From positions 1 to 9,089 of the forward strand of contig CAJTVL010000126.1 in the NCBI GenBank assembly GCA_910579425.1: a stretch of 9,089 nucleotides of DNA, written 5' to 3'. Below are positions 7,859-9,089 of this stretch, piece by piece. How positions within the stretch are numbered: position 1 is the stretch's first letter; each line of letters starts with the position of its first letter. The translations under genes were made by a program, and so were the position numbers. The DNA comes from an uncultured Lachnospiraceae bacterium. GTDB taxonomy: Bacteria; Bacillota; Clostridia; Lachnospirales; Lachnospiraceae. The notes below the pieces were generated by a model, which was not told the origin of the DNA, did no database searches, and saw only the letters and a list, made by a program, of their open reading frames with translations.

Positions 7859-8512
7859 CTACTCCTTCCTTTCTTCCCTGTAACCTCCCAGTATCCTCTC
7901 TGTCCGTCCAACCATCTCATCCTCTATGATCGGAAGCCCCATTGTCGCAAGAACCTCCGCAACAAACCTGCACTTATGCCGGATTTCTTCCGCATCCGCC
8001 GGGAACACGGACGGAAGCAGCCAGAAATTGACAAGGGGCAGCAGTTCAGAAAGCTCCTTTGCGTATTCCGTCCGGATCGAACCGTCACGCCGTCCTTCCT
8101 CGATCAGTTCCAGCCATAAAGGAGTCAGCACCCGCCGGTTCGCCTCCACCGCAGCCGCCAGAATGCGCGGGTCTTTCAGGATAGGAATTGCCTGCGTACT
8201 TATTTCTTCCCGTTCTCCATCAGCCCTGTCAAAAGCAAGCACTTCCCGAATCTTCTGCAGTCCGTTCAGGTCCGAACGCCCCCTGACCGCCTCAAAAGGA
8301 TTATTCTCCAAAAACATCCGATCCCCCAAAGCGTGCATGACCTCTTCCTTACTCTGAAAAAACCGGTAAAACATCCCCTTTGCGCCGCCTGCCAGCTCCA
8401 TAATATCCGTAATGGCAGTTTCCTCATAACCTTTCGATAAAAACAGCTCCTTTGCCGCATCCAAAATTTCTTTCTTCCATTGTTCCGGCTGTTTTTTCAC
8501 TGGCCTTGCCAA
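7859..8512 (-). CDS. TetR/AcrR-family transcriptional repressor
   Basis: A 217-aa protein with an N-terminal TetR DNA-binding domain: helix 1 with KKEILDAAKELFLSKGYEETAI, then helix-turn-helix DIMELAGGAKGMFYRFFQSKEEV (about residues 36-58), where the usual FYRFF/LYYHF recognition-helix end is clear. The rest is a helical ligand-binding and dimer domain without a recognised specific family. The start is TTG 8512-8510: AGGAGG (8527-8522) lies 9 nt before it and no better ATG gives the conserved N-terminus. The gene sits just below a strong promoter whose -10 adjoins a perfect palindrome, so autorepression is expected. Ligand binding would release both itself and the downstream MFS gene. The ligand may be the MFS substrate; this is inference from context. 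Confidence 0.93.
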   Translation of the reverse strand: MARPVKKQPEQWKKEILDAAKELFLSKGYEETAITDIMELAGGAKGMFYRFFQSKEEVMHALGDRMFLENNPFEAVRGRSDLNGLQKIREVLAFDRADGEREEISTQAIPILKDPRILAAAVEANRRVLTPLWLELIEEGRRDGSIRTEYAKELSELLPLVNFWLLPSVFPADAEEIRHKCRFVAEVLATMGLPIIEDEMVGRTERILGGYREERKE

Positions 8513-8529
8513 TTCCCACCGCCTCCTTC

Positions 8530-8560
8530 AATAGTTATTGACTCCAGGTCAATAACTATT
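8530..8560. promoter_or_regulatory. perfect inverted repeat, probable TetR operator
   Basis: AATAGTTATTGAC (8530-8542) and GTCAATAACTATT (8548-8560) are exact reverse complements around a 5-nt centre (TCCAG). The repeat overlaps the end of the -10 box and the expected transcription start of the TetR-MFS unit and ends just before the AGGAGG site. A bound dimer would block the promoter. Thirteen-base arms are long for a TetR operator, so two dimers could bind. Confidence 0.8.
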
Positions 8561-8586
8561 ATACAAAGAATTTACATCCATGTCAA
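8558..8586 (-). promoter_or_regulatory. SigA-type promoter of the TetR-MFS operon
   Basis: On the minus strand TTGACA (8586-8581) and TATAAT (8563-8558) are both perfect consensus hexamers with the ideal 17-nt spacer. Transcription should start about 8550, inside the palindrome, about 40 nt before the TTG start. Confidence 0.88.
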
Positions 8587-8640
8587 TCACTTCCGCAAAT
8601 ACTCTCTCAAATGCAAAAAATCCCATAAAAAAAGAACCCA

Positions 8641-8661
8641 AAAATGCCGCCTCAGCATTTT
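8641..8661 (-). terminator. intrinsic terminator candidate downstream of the acetyltransferase fragment
   Basis: AAAATGC (8641-8647) pairs perfectly with GCATTTT (8655-8661) around a 7-nt loop, and G-U/C-G pairs can lengthen the helix. On the minus strand the stem is followed by TGGGTTC and then T7 (8633-8627). It would separate the acetyltransferase transcript from the TetR promoter just below. Confidence 0.55.
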
Positions 8662-8694
8662 CAGCCCTTTTTGTAAACTTGCAAAATTTTAACA

Positions 8695-8718
8695 ATAAAA
8701 TCCTGTTCTGGATTTTAT
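8695..8718 (-). terminator. second hairpin just after the acetyltransferase stop
   Basis: ATAAAATCC (8695-8703) and GGATTTTAT (8710-8718) form a perfect 9-bp stem with a 6-nt loop, 22 nt after the acetyltransferase stop. The following minus-strand bases are TGTTAAAATTTTG, a weak T-tract. It may be an AT-rich terminator or an mRNA-end stabiliser working with the next hairpin. Confidence 0.45.
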
Positions 8719-8739
8719 GATATAATCCAACTTCCGCCC

Positions 8740-9075
8740 CTAAAATGATTCCAAATATTTCTGGAGCCTATCCACAAACTGTCCAACATGTATCCCATCC
8801 ACAAAAGAATGATGAGCCTGGACAGATACGGGTATGACAATCTTACTGTCCTTCTCATAATACTTCCCCCAGTCAAACAAAGGCGTCGCATTATCCTTTT
8901 TCCCAGAATTGGTATGTGAGATATGCGTATAGGTGACCCAGGGCATAGGCGAACACTGGAACACATCATTTCCAAGGGGACCAGTAAAATATTCCTTCTG
9001 CTCCCTTGCAATCCTTCCCGCCATCTCCACATATTCCTGAATCAATGTCATTAAGTTAAGCTGATTAATAAAATC
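8740..9075 (-). pseudogene. chloramphenicol acetyltransferase-family protein, C-terminal half, 5' part broken or cut off
   Basis: The protein resembles the C-terminal half of a class A-type CAT, a trimeric cytosolic acetyl-CoA-dependent acetyltransferase. It has the SPMPWVTYTHI segment, the FDWGKYY segment, and the active site VQAHHSFVDGIHVGQF, corresponding to the CAT HHAVCDG motif with the general-base His and the structural Asp (His81 and Asp85 from the ATG at 9051). Full CATs are about 210 aa; only 103 codons follow this ATG and it has no ribosome binding site. The homologous frame continues upstream to DFINQLNL (from 9075), matching the CAT helix before the core. It then meets TGA at 9078-9076, only 14 bases from the window edge. 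The gene is therefore interrupted or frameshifted, unless the base call is wrong. Chloramphenicol resistance is not implied, since many relatives acetylate other substrates. Confidence 0.75.
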
Positions 9076-9089
9076 TCATCTTATGGTCT

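Noticed and set aside
8715..9032. Minus-strand 105-codon ORF overlapping the acetyltransferase fragment
   Set aside because: It is an alternative frame of the CAT-like sequence, which carries the conserved HHSFVDG motif in the other frame.
1..9089. CRISPR array, tRNA/rRNA, insertion sequence or attachment site
   Set aside because: No regularly spaced repeats, cloverleaf-like sequence, transposase motif or flanking direct repeats were seen on either strand.

Overview
The window looks like chromosomal or accessory DNA of a low-to-mid GC Gram-positive Clostridia member, probably a Lachnospiraceae-like gut bacterium. Reasons: strong AGGAGG-type ribosome binding sites, TTG/GTG starts, lipoboxes, a consensus SigA promoter, and protein families (BSH/PVA-like lipoprotein hydrolase, PaaK-like ligase, LolD/FtsX-type ABC exporter) typical of that group. 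The genus is not determinable by eye. Every convincing gene lies on the minus strand, so transcription runs from high to low coordinates.

Right part (about 9089-6219). At the edge is the C-terminal half of a chloramphenicol-acetyltransferase-type enzyme (HHSFVDG active site) with an in-frame stop just upstream, so it is probably broken. Two hairpins follow it. Next is a compact regulator/efflux unit: a textbook promoter (TTGACA-17-TATAAT) whose -10 runs into a perfect 13-bp inverted repeat, a TetR-family repressor starting at TTG, and, 3 nt after its stop, an MFS drug-efflux-type transporter. About 320 nt past the MFS stop is a 62-nt nearly symmetric hairpin with a T-rich tail, the likely terminator.

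Middle and left part (about 6050-38). A second, tightly packed operon encodes, in order: a lipoprotein Ntn-hydrolase of the choloylglycine hydrolase/penicillin V acylase superfamily; a PaaK/CoF-synthetase-like AMP-forming ligase; a LolD/MacB-type ABC ATPase; a two-domain FtsX-like permease; and a 68-aa small lipoprotein. Gaps between the first four genes are 3 to 36 nt. Together they suggest synthesis or hydrolysis of an acyl amide or acyl-CoA linked to membrane export; this is inference.

The most notable observation is that this operon is damaged, or switched, in three consecutive genes. The ATPase start (ATG at 3478) is separated from its Walker A frame by one extra T in a T8 run. The permease switches frame near 1619-1645 by one missing base. 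The ligase appears to have lost in frame the segment that carries the usual C-terminal hinge and ribose-binding Asp. The two indels fall in or near homopolymers, so sequencing error, phase variation and real decay must be distinguished. No RNA genes, CRISPR arrays, insertion sequences or att sites were seen.
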